Origin: Vacuolonema iberomarrocanum LEGE 07170
GTDB taxonomy: Bacteria; Cyanobacteriota; Cyanobacteriia; Elainellales; Elainellaceae
Reading direction: 5' to 3'
DNA length: 64,000 nt
Assembly (NCBI GenBank): GCA_015207365.1
Contig: JADEXA010000004.1
Coordinates: forward strand, 62,001 to 126,000
A program made the translations under genes and the position numbers. The notes beneath the pieces are model-generated. The model ran no database searches, was not told where the DNA came from, and saw nothing but the letters and a program-made list of their open reading frames with translations. Every line of letters starts with the position of its first letter. Positions within the stretch are counted from its first letter, which is position 1. Positions 36,403-46,351 of this stretch are shown one piece after another.

Positions 36403-37083
36403 CTACCGCAAGGGTGTAATCGGCTCTCGTAGGAGTGTTCCCTGCTCAGGGGATTCGTTGCCAACGGTGATGGTGCAGGGCGTACCGACGTCGGTTGGGA
36501 TGAATAGGCGGATGGTTTGTTCGCCTTGGTTGTTGATATATTCTGTGCCATCAGACACGGAAATACTACGGGCAGTGGTATCCAGCCAGATTGCACCGGA
36601 TTGCAAGCTCTCTGCTCGCATGATCTGGCGATCGCGGAAGTCGAAGATGCGGACACGATTACGGCGTCCCTGACAAATGGCCATGGGTCTCCCGGCACCG
36701 CCTTCGATCTCATCGTCGACGGGTCCAGTCCCAATCAATTGACCACTTTGGGGTGGATTATCGCCCAGCACAACGAAACAGGGCTCGTCAACACGATCGG
36801 GTGCATAAACACGCACGGCCACTTCCCCCCGAGTGTTGAAGTAGTCTGTTCCCTCGCGGTTGGGATTGAGCCGAGCCGGAACATCGAGCCATTCAATGTT
36901 GTTGAGGCGATCGTAAGCTCGCATCATGAGTCCATCGCCCTCGTCATAGAGCCGTACAGTTATCCGTTCTGTCTCGCAGCGAGCAAAGGTTCGCGTCTGT
37001 GCGGTGGCATTAGGAGATCGCACCATACCAACCACCAGGGTCAACATTCCGACACCCACACCCAACAGCCGACGGTTCAACAT
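36403..37083 (-). CDS. Secreted protein with two tandem repeat domains
   Basis: A 226-residue exported protein. Residues 1-28 form a signal peptide ending near SPNATAQ. The mature part is two related ~85-residue units. Each has a Cys, then an R-(V/I)-R(L/I)-(Y/F)D segment, R-A-(Y/E), a (W/I)LD position, an EGTDYFNTRGE- or DGTEYINNQGE-like turn and a closing PC dipeptide. The pattern suggests an internal duplication with one disulfide per unit. I do not recognise a family. The frame extends to 37197; ATG 37083 gives the normal signal peptide. Confidence 0.75.
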   Translation of the reverse strand: MLNRRLLGVGVGMLTLVVGMVRSPNATAQTRTFARCETERITVRLYDEGDGLMMRAYDRLNNIEWLDVPARLNPNREGTDYFNTRGEVAVRVYAPDRVDEPCFVVLGDNPPQSGQLIGTGPVDDEIEGGAGRPMAICQGRRNRVRIFDFRDRQIMRAESLQSGAIWLDTTARSISVSDGTEYINNQGEQTIRLFIPTDVGTPCTITVGNESPEQGTLLREPITPLR

Positions 37084-37327
37084 CGTCCTATCCTCCACAG
37101 GATTCACACCACTCGTTTTGCACCTGCGCCATTCGATGGCTATGCCTTTCACCCAGCGATTCCAAATGCTAGGAAAGCCATCCAAATGGTATGTCACCCT
37201 GAAAACTTAATACCTGAAATTTCTTGAGGGTTATGACCACAAGAGTGCGAGCGATCCCCTTCGCCCACTTAAAGACGGCTTGGACAAACGCAAAAGGGTT
37301 GACCCAGACCGTCTAATTGGATGAATG

Positions 37328-38455
37328 TTAGCTGGAGGTGCGTTGTTTGAGGAAGTCGATAGCGATCGCCTCAATTCGTTCTGATGCTTTGCCATCACCA
37401 AACGGATTGATGGCATTGGCCATAGCATCGTAGCGAGCTGGGTTGCTCAAGAGGTCAGAAGCGATGGACACGACTTGTGGTGGAGCCGTTCCCACAAGTT
37501 GAGCCGTTCCCGCTTCAACAGCTTCGGGGCGCTCAGTTGTTTCCCGCAGCACCAGTACGGGTTTGCCAAGGCTAGGCGCTTCTTCCTGTAAGCCTCCCGA
37601 ATCGCTAAGCAGCAAATGGCAACGCTGCATTGCACCCACCAGTTCCCCATAGTCCAGGGGTTCGGTGAGGAAGATGCGGGGATGATCGCCCAAGCGCGCT
37701 TGGAGCGGTTCTCGCACCGTTGGATTACGGTGTAGGGGCAAGAGCAGTGCTGTATCGGGAAACTTGTCGAGGATTTGCAAGAAGCTGGTCGCGATGTCCT
37801 GGAGGGGTTCTCCCCAGTTTTCCCGGCGATGCACAGTGGAGAGCAACACCCGATATTGGTTCCAGTCCAGATTCGGCACCGGACAAGCGGGTTGCTGCTC
37901 CGCCACGGTGAGTAGGGCGTCGATCACGGTGTTGCCTGTCAGATGAATTTCGCCCACAACACTGGACTGCTTCAGATGCTCTACGGCCTTCTGGGTGGGC
38001 GCAAAGTTGAGTTGCGCAACCTGAGAAATCAGGCGACGGTTGGCTTCTTCAGGAAAAGGATTGAACAAATCATCGGTGCGCAGACCCGCTTCCACATGAC
38101 CCACGGGAATTTGCTGGTAGAAGGCGGCGGTCGCCGCTGCAAACGCCGTCGTCGTGTCCCCCTGCACTAGCACCAACTGGGGTTGCAGTTCTTGGAACAG
38201 CGCTTCCAACCCCTGCAAGCTGCGGCAGGTAATATCGGTCAGGGTTTGGCGCGGCTGCATGATGGCCAGGTCTTGGTCGGCCTCTAGGGCAAAAAGCTGC
38301 ATCACCTGCGCCACCATCTCGCGATGTTGCCCCGTCAGCACCACCCGCGTCTCGAACTGAGGGTTGGCACGAAACCGCCGAATCACCGGCGCAAGCTTAA
38401 TCGCTTCGGGGCGCGTCCCCAAAATGATGCAGAGGCGAAAGGGTGCATTGGGCAT
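37328..38455 (-). CDS. wecB: UDP-N-acetylglucosamine 2-epimerase (non-hydrolysing)
   Basis: A 375-residue enzyme interconverting UDP-GlcNAc and UDP-ManNAc, a precursor for envelope polysaccharides. Markers are GTRPEAIKLAPV near the N-terminus, LVQGDTTT, GHVEAGLRT with its catalytic His, and the C-terminal SDSGGLQEEAPSLGKP nucleotide-binding block. Length is standard. It stands next to unrelated genes with no other polysaccharide enzymes nearby. Confidence 0.95.
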   Translation of the reverse strand: MPNAPFRLCIILGTRPEAIKLAPVIRRFRANPQFETRVVLTGQHREMVAQVMQLFALEADQDLAIMQPRQTLTDITCRSLQGLEALFQELQPQLVLVQGDTTTAFAAATAAFYQQIPVGHVEAGLRTDDLFNPFPEEANRRLISQVAQLNFAPTQKAVEHLKQSSVVGEIHLTGNTVIDALLTVAEQQPACPVPNLDWNQYRVLLSTVHRRENWGEPLQDIATSFLQILDKFPDTALLLPLHRNPTVREPLQARLGDHPRIFLTEPLDYGELVGAMQRCHLLLSDSGGLQEEAPSLGKPVLVLRETTERPEAVEAGTAQLVGTAPPQVVSIASDLLSNPARYDAMANAINPFGDGKASERIEAIAIDFLKQRTSS

Positions 38456-38634
38456 AGTTTCAACCAGTCAAGATGTTGATGTCGAACGCAGATGAACGCG
38501 GATGAACGCAGATGAGTCCAGATCAGGAAACGTCAGACCCAGGGCAGGGAAAACCGTAGGGTTAGATTCCTCAAGGCAACGCAGAGCCACTCGCAAATGC
38601 ACGACAAATGCTCTGTCCAAACTCCCTATCAGTA

Positions 38635-39489
38635 TCACGCAAAGACAACCGTACGATTGCCATAGACCAAGACACGATTTTGCAAATGCAGCCGCACAGC
38701 TCGCGCCAACACCATACGTTCCAAATCTTTGCCCTTGCGGATGAGGTCGCTGGTCTGGTCGCGATGGCTAACACGCACGACATCCTGCTCAATGATGGGG
38801 CCTTCGTCTAAATCCTGAGTAACGTAGTGTGCCGTCGCCCCGATGATCTTCACCCCTCGCTCGTAGGCACGCTGGTAGGGATTGGCCCCGGGGAAGGCTG
38901 GCAGAAAGGAGTGGTGGATATTGATGGTATTGGCAAATTGGGTGATGAAGTCGGCAGAGAGGACTTGCATGTACTTTGCCAGCACCACCAAGTCGATGTT
39001 GTAATCCTTGAGCAGTTGCAACTGTTTGACCTCTTGCTCGGCTTTGATATCCGCTGACATGGGTAGGTGATGGAAGTCGATGCCAAATTGCTCAGCAATC
39101 GGCTGCAGCTTCTCGTGGTTACTGATGATGAGCGGAATTTCGGCGGCAAGCTCTCCCGCCCGTTGTCGCCAGATTAGGTCGAACAGGCAATGGTCTTGCT
39201 TGCTGACCCAGATGGCAATGCGCGGCATGGCGTCGGAGAAATGCAATTGCCAGCGGGCGTTGAGAGGTTGGGCGATCGCCTGAAAGGCGGCCCCAATGAT
39301 ATTTCTCGGCAGATTGAACCCTTCTAACTGCCACTCAATGCGGGTCAGAAACAAACCTGCGGTGAAGTCGGTGTGCTGATCGGCATGGATGATATTGCCG
39401 CCGTTGGAGTAAATAAAATTTGCCATCTTTGCCACCAGACCCGGTTGGTCGGGGCAGGAAATGAGCAAGGTTGCGGTGGGAGAGGTCAT
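38635..39489 (-). CDS. purU: Formyltetrahydrofolate deformylase
   Basis: A 284-residue enzyme that hydrolyses 10-formyl-tetrahydrofolate to tetrahydrofolate and formate, balancing one-carbon pools. An N-terminal ACT domain (LISCPDQPGLVAKM) precedes the formyltransferase-like catalytic domain with HHSFLPAFPGANPY and HYVTQDLDEGPII, which provide the His/Asn/Asp triad. The frame is open to 39507, but ATG 39489 gives the usual MTSPTATLL start. Formate is also the by-product of ADO in this genome, a loose metabolic link only. Confidence 0.93.
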   Translation of the reverse strand: MTSPTATLLISCPDQPGLVAKMANFIYSNGGNIIHADQHTDFTAGLFLTRIEWQLEGFNLPRNIIGAAFQAIAQPLNARWQLHFSDAMPRIAIWVSKQDHCLFDLIWRQRAGELAAEIPLIISNHEKLQPIAEQFGIDFHHLPMSADIKAEQEVKQLQLLKDYNIDLVVLAKYMQVLSADFITQFANTINIHHSFLPAFPGANPYQRAYERGVKIIGATAHYVTQDLDEGPIIEQDVVRVSHRDQTSDLIRKGKDLERMVLARAVRLHLQNRVLVYGNRTVVFA

Positions 39490-39589
39490 GGATCCTGGCA
39501 ATAACAAGCGTCCTGTATTGTACTGCGATCGCCCATCAGACTACAGATTCCTTGCGGCAGCTCACCGCCATCTCGATTACCCAACAAAA

Positions 39590-39614
39590 AGCAGGAGCAC
39601 TCGGTACTCCTGCT
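39590..39614 (-). terminator. Intrinsic terminator of the holin-like gene
   Basis: On the minus strand AGCAGGAGTAC pairs with GTGCTCCTGCT (one G-T pair), loop CGA, followed by TTTTTG. It is 37 bp beyond the stop of the small membrane protein. Confidence 0.8.
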
Positions 39615-39651
39615 ATGCATGTGCTAGCTATATCAAAACGAGGACACTGGC

Positions 39652-40020
39652 CTAAGCTGCCGCAGGAATCAGCCCTGTCGCATTCAGGATGGCATTGAGG
39701 ATAGAGCTAATAATCGCCAGGGCGATCGCCCCCAGAATGGCGCTGCCAATACCCCAGCGCAGCCGAAAGCCTTCGACCAGCCACGCCGCCAAACCAAATA
39801 CAATGATGCTCCCAATCAGCGGAATGATGCCCAGGCTGAGAATCGCCGCAGTACCACGAAACCAACCCGGAAAAATGTAATACAACCCATTGAATGCCCC
39901 GATTATTGCCCCACCAATCAAAGCGGCGATCGGGTTATCAATTTCTACCCCAGTCGGCAGTTTGGAGATGATGAATAGGCTAATCGCAATGACAACCACT
40001 GAAATTAAAAAACCAATCAT
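39652..40020 (-). CDS. Phage-holin-4-family small membrane protein
   Basis: A 122-residue, very hydrophobic protein with four predicted transmembrane helices, matching the layout of the PF04020 (phage holin 4/YvlD) family. Such proteins are widespread in bacteria without prophages and have no proven lytic role. It has its own terminator and an upstream AGGAGAGC-like box, so it is probably monocistronic. Confidence 0.78.
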   Translation of the reverse strand: MIGFLISVVVIAISLFIISKLPTGVEIDNPIAALIGGAIIGAFNGLYYIFPGWFRGTAAILSLGIIPLIGSIIVFGLAAWLVEGFRLRWGIGSAILGAIALAIISSILNAILNATGLIPAAA

Positions 40021-40322
40021 TGTACGCTCTCCTAGAGATTTATTTTATTTGCTCGAATGAGCAAGGAAGACCACAAACAAACCAGTCTAAGTGTCATTAA
40101 ATCGTGAATAGCTACGGGTTTATTCATTAAGTTTCTTTGACAATGGAACTTTTGTTCGCCATGTCTTTCTTATAGATCTTAGTTAAGCTTGCTTGCATGA
40201 GAAAAGGAAGCTCAAAAATCCAATGCACAGTTGTCTTTTCATAATTCATCTGTACTCAAGCAGGGATTTTCCTTCTCTCACGTTACATGTATCTGTCCGC
40301 ACATAAAACGTAAATAGAGCGT
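40021..40322. other. Divergent promoter region between two small membrane-protein genes
   Basis: About 300 bp, AT rich. Promoters for both genes must lie here; no box or operator could be assigned with confidence. Confidence 0.35.
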
Positions 40323-40895
40323 ATGGTCATTGCCTTTATATCGCTGATTATTCTGGGCGTACTGTTAGCTCTAACAGGTACCATTTGGGGTTTGGTTCTG
40401 GCATTTCAAGATAGTACTGTGTGGGGATTGCTCTACCTCTTTTGCGGAGGCGCTGCAGCCATCATTTTCTTTTTCACACACTGGAGCAATCATAATGTCA
40501 GGAAAGCTTTTTTTCTTTACTTCAGTGGCTTTCTTTTGGTCGTGCTTACGATTGCTCTACGAATGTTTTTAGGCGCACAATCTTGGTTTGTGAATGAGCC
40601 CATATTCAGAAATCCAACGAATCTCCCAGAGGTATCCATCGAACCCAATGCCCCGACGCCTGAAGCACCAACGCCGGATGCCATCACGGAGACTCCTGCC
40701 AATCCTTCGCTCCCCGTTGATCCAGATGTGACATATGACTACACGGAGTCGATGGAAGTCGGCTATGCAGCCTTTGAACAGGAAGATTACCAGACCGCGT
40801 TGATTAACTTCCGTCGGGCATTACAGGCCCGTCCGGGCGATCGCTACGCCACTGATGCGATCGCCACCACCGAAGCCACCCTCAACCTAAACTAA
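40323..40895 (+). CDS. Membrane protein with C-terminal TPR-like motif
   Basis: A 190-residue protein. Residues 1-85 contain three hydrophobic helices, followed by a Pro/Thr/Ala/Glu-rich linker (~100-135) with the repeat (T)PEAPTPDA. The C-terminal ~45 residues form a single TPR-like helical hairpin (GYAAFEQEDYQTALINFRRA). It may be a membrane-tethered adaptor; no function is known. A family A palindrome begins at the base after its stop codon. Confidence 0.72.
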   Translation: MVIAFISLIILGVLLALTGTIWGLVLAFQDSTVWGLLYLFCGGAAAIIFFFTHWSNHNVRKAFFLYFSGFLLVVLTIALRMFLGAQSWFVNEPIFRNPTNLPEVSIEPNAPTPEAPTPDAITETPANPSLPVDPDVTYDYTESMEVGYAAFEQEDYQTALINFRRALQARPGDRYATDAIATTEATLNLN

Positions 40896-40996
40896 TATCA
40901 AATCCGGTTAAACAGCCGTAAAACCCAAATATCATTTGCGCCCGCTGCAGTGCAGCGGGCGCAAATGATATTTGGGTTCTTCAACCGGATTTGATA
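40896..40996 (+). repeat. Palindromic element family A, copy 4
   Basis: Full-length 101-bp copy directly after the TAA stop of the preceding gene. The inner hairpin has perfect 28-bp arms (40922-40949 and 40951-40978). The arm differs from the other copies at several positions, each matched on the opposite arm (for example AAATATCATTTGCGCCC). Confidence 0.9.
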
Positions 40997-41091
40997 TATA
41001 GCGGTGTGCAACCGCATTAAGCACAGCAACGGTTGTGTGGGGCGCGCCGCGCCCCACACAACCGTACTTAACTAACGCGCATAGCGCTATA
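40997..41091. repeat. MITE-like palindrome, family C
   Basis: TATAGCG (40997-41003) and CGCTATA (41085-41091) flank a perfect 18-bp hairpin (41029-41046 with 41048-41065) of GGGGCGCG type. It abuts family A copy 4 without a gap. It contains no coding frame. Confidence 0.7.
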
Positions 41092-41135
41092 AACATCTGA
41101 CCCATAGCGCTACGCCCTTGCAGTAAAAGCCAATC

Positions 41136-41174
41136 GTATATTGAAAGCCCCACATCGCAGGGCTTTCAATATAC
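41136..41174. repeat. Perfect 15-bp hairpin
   Basis: GTATATTGAAAGCCC (41136-41150) and its complement (41160-41174). It is 38 bp past the acs stop codon on the minus strand but lacks a T tract, so terminator function is doubtful. Confidence 0.6.
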
Positions 41175-41212
41175 AATTTGTCCTCATCTAAATGCGTAGT
41201 GCTAGATTTCCC

Positions 41213-43177
41213 TCATCGTTCGCCTCGCAGTTGGTCGAGCACGCCCCGATCTTCCAGGGTGGAGGTGTCGCCAGTGATGGCTTCTCCAGCGGCCATTGCC
41301 CGAAGGAAGCGACGGATGATCTTGCCAGAGCGGGTTTTGGGTAGGGCTTCGCTGAAGCGAATTTCCGCCGGTCGGGCGATCGCCCCAATTTCCTTCGCCA
41401 CATGGTTTTTCAGCGCTTTCATCAAGTCTTCGCTGGGAGCGTAAGCATCTTCTAGGGTGACGAAAGCGACGATTTCCTCCCCTTTGATATCGCTGGGTTT
41501 ACCCACCACCGCCGCTTCAGCCACGGCAGGGTGAGAGACCAGGGCTGACTCCACCTCCATCGTCCCGAGGCGATGTCCAGCGACGTTAATCACATCATCT
41601 ACGCGTCCCATGATCCAGAAGTAGCCGTCTTCATCTCGGCGAGCCCCATCACCAGAGAAGTAGGTGTAGTGGCCATCTTTAGGTGGAATGGGATCCCAGT
41701 AAGTTCGATGGAACCGCTCGGGATTTCCATGGACATTGCGGATCATGCCAGGCCAGGGATGGGTGACGACCAGATAGCCTCCCTGATTTTCTGGAACAGG
41801 ATTCCCCTGCATATCGACGACATCGGCGAGGATCCCAGGGAAAGGGAAGGTGGCGGAACCCGGCTTGGTCGCGATCGCCCCAGGCAACGGCGTAATCATA
41901 ATGCCCCCGGTTTCTGTTTGCCACCAAGTATCGACAATGGGACAGCGACCGCCACCGATGACCCGGTGATACCACATCCAGGCGGCGGGATTAATCGGCT
42001 CGCCGACACTCCCGAGCAACCGCAGAGATGACAGATTACGGGTGGCCGGCAGGTCTTCGCCCAGCTTCATAAACATGCGGATGGCCGTGGGAGCGGTGTA
42101 GAAAATCGTGACGCCATGCCGTTCTACTACGTCCCAGAAGCAGCCTGGATTCGACTTGCGCGGTGCCCCTTCAAACATGACCGTCGTGGTGCCATTCGAC
42201 AAGGGGCCATAGACGATGTAGCTGTGCCCTGTAATCCAGCCCACATCAGCGGTACACCAGAAAATATCATCCTCCTGAAGATCGAACACCCATTTCGTGG
42301 TGATGTGAGTGTAGAGGTTATAGCCGCCCGTAGTGTGGACGACCCCTTTGGGTTTCCCAGTCGTGCCGGAGGTGTAGAGGATGAATAAAGGATCTTCGCT
42401 ATCCATCGGTTCGGCAGGGCATTGGGGGGATGCCGTAGGCTGCATTTCGTGCCACCAGCGATCGCGCTCCGGATCCATCGCAATCGGCTGTCCTGTCCGT
42501 CGCACCACCAACACCTGTTGCACACTAGGTACTTTGCCATCCGCCAGGGCTTCATCCACCTGGATTTTGAGCGGGTTGATCACATCTTTGCGCCAACTGC
42601 CATCGGCGGTAACCACCAGCTTAGCTTCGGCATCGAGCAGGCGTCCGGCCAAGGCTTCGGCGCTGAATCCCCCAAACACCACGGTGTGGGGCGCACCGAT
42701 GCGGGCACAGGCCAACATGGCGATCGCCGCTTCCGGAATCATGGGCATGTAGATGCCAACGCGATCGCCCTTCTTCACCCCCAGATCCTTCAACACATTG
42801 GCCATTCGGCAAACGTCATGGTGCAATTCAGCGTAGGTATAGGTGCGGGTGTCTCCCGGTTCTCCTTCCCAGATCAGAGCGGGTTTGTTGGCTCTGCTGT
42901 TGAAAAGATGGCGATCGAGGCAATTGTAGGATACGTTCAACTTGCCATTCACAAACCATTTAGCAAATGGCGGTTGCCAATCCAACACTCGATCCCAGGG
43001 CTGGAACCAATGCAGTTCCCGAATCGCCAGTTCGCCCCAAAAGGTATCAGGGTCAGCTTTAGCGGTTTCATAAAGGCGTTTGTAGTGTTCCAAACCCTGG
43101 ATGTGGGACTGTTCCATGAATGCAGAAGAGGGCGCAAAGAGCCGTGCTTCTTGCAAAACCGATTCGAAGGTCGTCAT
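41213..43177 (-). CDS. acs: Acetyl-CoA synthetase (AMP-forming)
   Basis: A 654-residue enzyme that activates acetate via acetyl-AMP to acetyl-CoA. It carries the P-loop-like [14 protein letters not shown] motif, the WWQTETGG adenylate segment, and the C-terminal [11 protein letters not shown] with catalytic Lys619, the residue that protein acetyltransferases modify in other bacteria. An AGAGGA box precedes the ATG. Directly upstream on the same strand, 273 bp away, lies an acyl-CoA-synthetase/GNAT fusion of the type that acetylates Acs, so this pair may be a self-regulating unit. Confidence 0.96.
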   Translation of the reverse strand: MTTFESVLQEARLFAPSSAFMEQSHIQGLEHYKRLYETAKADPDTFWGELAIRELHWFQPWDRVLDWQPPFAKWFVNGKLNVSYNCLDRHLFNSRANKPALIWEGEPGDTRTYTYAELHHDVCRMANVLKDLGVKKGDRVGIYMPMIPEAAIAMLACARIGAPHTVVFGGFSAEALAGRLLDAEAKLVVTADGSWRKDVINPLKIQVDEALADGKVPSVQQVLVVRRTGQPIAMDPERDRWWHEMQPTASPQCPAEPMDSEDPLFILYTSGTTGKPKGVVHTTGGYNLYTHITTKWVFDLQEDDIFWCTADVGWITGHSYIVYGPLSNGTTTVMFEGAPRKSNPGCFWDVVERHGVTIFYTAPTAIRMFMKLGEDLPATRNLSSLRLLGSVGEPINPAAWMWYHRVIGGGRCPIVDTWWQTETGGIMITPLPGAIATKPGSATFPFPGILADVVDMQGNPVPENQGGYLVVTHPWPGMIRNVHGNPERFHRTYWDPIPPKDGHYTYFSGDGARRDEDGYFWIMGRVDDVINVAGHRLGTMEVESALVSHPAVAEAAVVGKPSDIKGEEIVAFVTLEDAYAPSEDLMKALKNHVAKEIGAIARPAEIRFSEALPKTRSGKIIRRFLRAMAAGEAITGDTSTLEDRGVLDQLRGER

Positions 43178-43289
43178 AGTGTTTTCCTCTTTGAATGTCT
43201 AAGAAACCATCTAAGAAACAATGTTTCTTGCTGTTTTCCTGGGAGGGTGGGCGGATGCGATGCGGCGCATCCACAGGGAATAGATTTGT

Positions 43290-43357
43290 AGGGTGGGCAG
43301 CGCCCACCCTTGGCTCACGGTCTACGTTGTAAGGTTTAGGTGGGCACTGCCCACCCT
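43290..43357. repeat. Two GGGTGGGC palindromes
   Basis: AGGGTGGGC-AGC-GCCCACCCT (43290-43310) and a close copy, AGGTGGGCACTGCCCACCCT (~43338-43357). This short element is common between genes in cyanobacteria. The pair lies between the GNAT-fusion gene and acs. Confidence 0.7.
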
Positions 43358-43450
43358 GCTTTGTGAAGAGTCCAGGTTAGGGAGAGCGTTTGGGATGTTC
43401 ATGCCTCATCGTGATTCGATATCAACAGCAACCTGGTTTGGAGTCAGGGT

Positions 43451-46351
43451 TCACAGCCCTTCGACCTCTGGGGAGGATGTTTGGGATGAGGACACCCCAA
43501 CGTCTAGGCGCAACGTTGCATCCACCTCATCAGGGTGGCGGTGCAGGACAAAGCCCACCTTTTCACAGACCCGTTGCATGGCCTTGTTTTCCGCCAGAAT
43601 TTCTGCATGGATAGCGGTCAACCCTTCATCGCGGCCAATTTGCACCAGCCGCTGCAGTAGTTCTGTGCCCAGTCCTTGCCCCTGAAAGGCATCGGTCACC
43701 AACAGCGCAAACTCCGCTTCCGGAACACCATGCAGCTTGCTGAGCCGCCCCACCCCTAAAATTTCATGGTCACCCGTCGCGAGATTTTTGCAATCGGCCA
43801 CCAACGCCATTTCCCGGTCATAGTCGATAAAACAAATGCGGGTGAGGCGATCGTGGGCCACTCGATGGCTGAGGGTCATCAAGTGGAAGTAGCGCAGGTA
43901 GACGCTTTGCTCTGAAAGGGTTTTGTGGAACTGGACAATGAGCGGTTCATCTTCCGGGCGGATCGGGCGGATCTTGACGGCGGTGCCATTTGGAGCTGTC
44001 CATCGGCTGGTGTAGTGGGCCGGGTAAGGACGGATGGCGAGCCTTGGGAAATCGACCTCTTGCGTCTCTGCCGAATGCAGGACAATGCGGGCATCCAAAG
44101 CAAGCAGTGGCGAGAGCAAATGGGGCGATTTGGGTGCATTTGTCCCCAGCCGATGCCCTCGCTTCACAGCGGCCCAGTTGGGCTGAATGAGCAACGGATT
44201 GATATCAATTTCTTTGATCCACCGTTGTTCGATAACGAGTTGGCTGAATTTCACCAGCAGGTGTTCTAGGGCAGAAAAATCGACAGGAGGACGCCCTCGG
44301 ATTCCCTGAAGTGCTTTGTAAACCTGGGTTTGCTCTATCATCCGGCGCGCCAGGGTGGTGTTGAGGGGCGGGAGAGCGATCGCCCGATCCTGGAACACAT
44401 CAATCATTTGCCCCCCTGGTCCAAACAGCAGAATGGGGCCAAACTGGGGGTCAATGCTACTGCCGACAATCAGCTCATACCCGCCATCCCGCTCGACCAT
44501 GGGCTGCACCGTGACCCCCAGGAAGTCTGGGTTATCAGGATCACAGGGCATATCGGTGAGGGCAGCTTTCAGGTTTTGGGCGATCGCTTCAAACGCCTGA
44601 CGCACCGACTCGGCACCGGCAAGATTGAGATATACACCGCCGACATCCGTCTTGTGGGTCACCGTCTTGGAATAAAGCTTGAGCACGACGGGATACCCCA
44701 TCGCCTCTGCGACTGCCACCGCTTCATCAGCCGTCGTAGCCACTCGGGTGTCCACCACAGGAATGCCATAGGCCGCCAGCAATTGCTTGGATTCCGCCTC
44801 GGTGAGCAGCGTACGGCCACTGTCGCGAGCAGATGCGATGAGGCGCTGGGCGATCGGGCGATCGGGACCACCCTCATCCCAATCCTTCGGCAGCGTGGGT
44901 GTTTCGTAGATGCCGCCCAGGTTATAGCTGTATTGCCACATCAGGTTAAACAACCGCGCCGCCGAATCTGGATAGCGGTAGGTGGGAATTTGGCTGTGGT
45001 TCAGCACCTTTTCCCCCTGAGCGATTTCGGCATCTCCCATCCAACTGGCCAGAATGGGCTTGTGACACATCGGGGTAGATTGCAACTGCTCCACCGTTTC
45101 CTTCAGGGTTTCGGCGGTGCGGGTGGGATCCGTCATCGCCTGTGGTGTGAGGATGACCAGCAACCCATCACTGTTCGGATCTTGGATAGCAATTTCCAGA
45201 GCCTGGGCATAGCGTTGGGGGTCGGCATCTCCCAGAATGTCGATGGGGTTGTTGTAGCTCCAGTGCAGCGGCAAACAGGCACTCAGTTGCTTCAGGGTTT
45301 CCCCAGATAAATCGGCCAGCTTACCGCCAGTCGCCACCAGCGCATCCGTCGCCAACACCCCTGGCCCTCCAGCATTGGTGATGATGGTGAGGTTTGGCCC
45401 CTGGGGACGACATTGGCGTTTGCCCAGCACTTCCGCCATGTTGAACAGCTCAGAAATCCGGTTGACCCGCAACACTCCGCAGCGCCGGAACGCCGCCTCC
45501 AGCACCGCATCGCTTCCGGCTAGGGTGCCCGTGTGGGAGGTGGCTGCCTTCGCCGCTTCCTCTGTGCGTCCCGCTTTGATCAGGATGATGGGTTTGGTCA
45601 GCGCAACCTCCCGCGCCGCCGACATAAAGGCATGGGCATCGCCGATGGATTCCATGTAAATGACAATGCTCTTGGTGTGGGGGTCGTCGCCCAGGTAATA
45701 GATCAAGTCCCCCCAACTAATGTCCAGCATGGAGCCAATGGAAATAAAAGCGCTGAAGCCCACATCTTCTGGGAAGCTCCAGTCCAACACAGCCGTACAC
45801 AGGGCTCCGCTCTGGCTGATGAAGCCCACGTTGCCGGGTTTGGCGATCGCACTGGCAAAAGTTGCATTAATCCCACGGGGCGGGTTCATAAGCCCCAAGC
45901 AGTTTGGCCCCAACACGCGCATCGAGCTATGGCGCAGGTGCTCGCGAATCCGCTGTTCCAGTGCCAACCCCGGCTCACCCGTTTCCCGAAAGCCCGCCGA
46001 GATGATGATGGCCGTTTTCACCCCTGCGGCGGCACATTCACTGACCAGCATGGGCACCGTGGATGCAGGGGTAGCAATAATGGCCAGATCTACCGGTTCC
46101 GGAATCGCAGCCACATTGGGGTAAGTCTTAATCCCAAAAACATTGGGATGCTTGGGATTCACAGGAAACACCGTACCCCCAAAGGGATTGCGGATCAGGT
46201 TCCACATCAGGGTACGACCGACGCTGTTGGGGCGGTTGCTGGCCCCAATCACGGCCACCGTTTCGGGTTCAAACAGCGCTTTGAGGGGTTGATGTTCAGA
46301 CCGAAAAACATCGTAGGCGCGATCGGTTGTCGGTTTGAGAGGCTTCAGCAT
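43451..46351 (-). CDS. NDP-forming acyl-CoA synthetase fused to GNAT acetyltransferase (Pat/YfiQ type)
   Basis: A 966-residue protein. Residues ~28-480 are the CoA-binding and ligase alpha part of an ADP-forming acetyl-CoA synthetase, ~510-740 an ATP-grasp part (beta), and ~795-950 a GNAT acetyltransferase with the acetyl-CoA loop [10 protein letters not shown]. This is the architecture of the lysine acetyltransferase Pat, which inactivates Acs. The phospho-histidine motif of active ADP-forming enzymes, [10 protein letters not shown], is kept (His273); my recollection is that Salmonella Pat and E. coli YfiQ lack this His. It may therefore have ligase as well as acetyltransferase activity. It lies immediately upstream of acs. 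Confidence 0.9.
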   Translation of the reverse strand: MLKPLKPTTDRAYDVFRSEHQPLKALFEPETVAVIGASNRPNSVGRTLMWNLIRNPFGGTVFPVNPKHPNVFGIKTYPNVAAIPEPVDLAIIATPASTVPMLVSECAAAGVKTAIIISAGFRETGEPGLALEQRIREHLRHSSMRVLGPNCLGLMNPPRGINATFASAIAKPGNVGFISQSGALCTAVLDWSFPEDVGFSAFISIGSMLDISWGDLIYYLGDDPHTKSIVIYMESIGDAHAFMSAAREVALTKPIILIKAGRTEEAAKAATSHTGTLAGSDAVLEAAFRRCGVLRVNRISELFNMAEVLGKRQCRPQGPNLTIITNAGGPGVLATDALVATGGKLADLSGETLKQLSACLPLHWSYNNPIDILGDADPQRYAQALEIAIQDPNSDGLLVILTPQAMTDPTRTAETLKETVEQLQSTPMCHKPILASWMGDAEIAQGEKVLNHSQIPTYRYPDSAARLFNLMWQYSYNLGGIYETPTLPKDWDEGGPDRPIAQRLIASARDSGRTLLTEAESKQLLAAYGIPVVDTRVATTADEAVAVAEAMGYPVVLKLYSKTVTHKTDVGGVYLNLAGAESVRQAFEAIAQNLKAALTDMPCDPDNPDFLGVTVQPMVERDGGYELIVGSSIDPQFGPILLFGPGGQMIDVFQDRAIALPPLNTTLARRMIEQTQVYKALQGIRGRPPVDFSALEHLLVKFSQLVIEQRWIKEIDINPLLIQPNWAAVKRGHRLGTNAPKSPHLLSPLLALDARIVLHSAETQEVDFPRLAIRPYPAHYTSRWTAPNGTAVKIRPIRPEDEPLIVQFHKTLSEQSVYLRYFHLMTLSHRVAHDRLTRICFIDYDREMALVADCKNLATGDHEILGVGRLSKLHGVPEAEFALLVTDAFQGQGLGTELLQRLVQIGRDEGLTAIHAEILAENKAMQRVCEKVGFVLHRHPDEVDATLRLDVGVSSSQTSSPEVEGL

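Noticed and set aside
39652..40020. Holin-like gene as evidence of a prophage
   Set aside because: No other phage genes are near, and this family is common in bacterial chromosomes outside prophages.
42422..43291. A 289-codon plus-strand frame opposite acs
   Set aside because: Acs is unambiguous on the other strand, and the frame has no family features.
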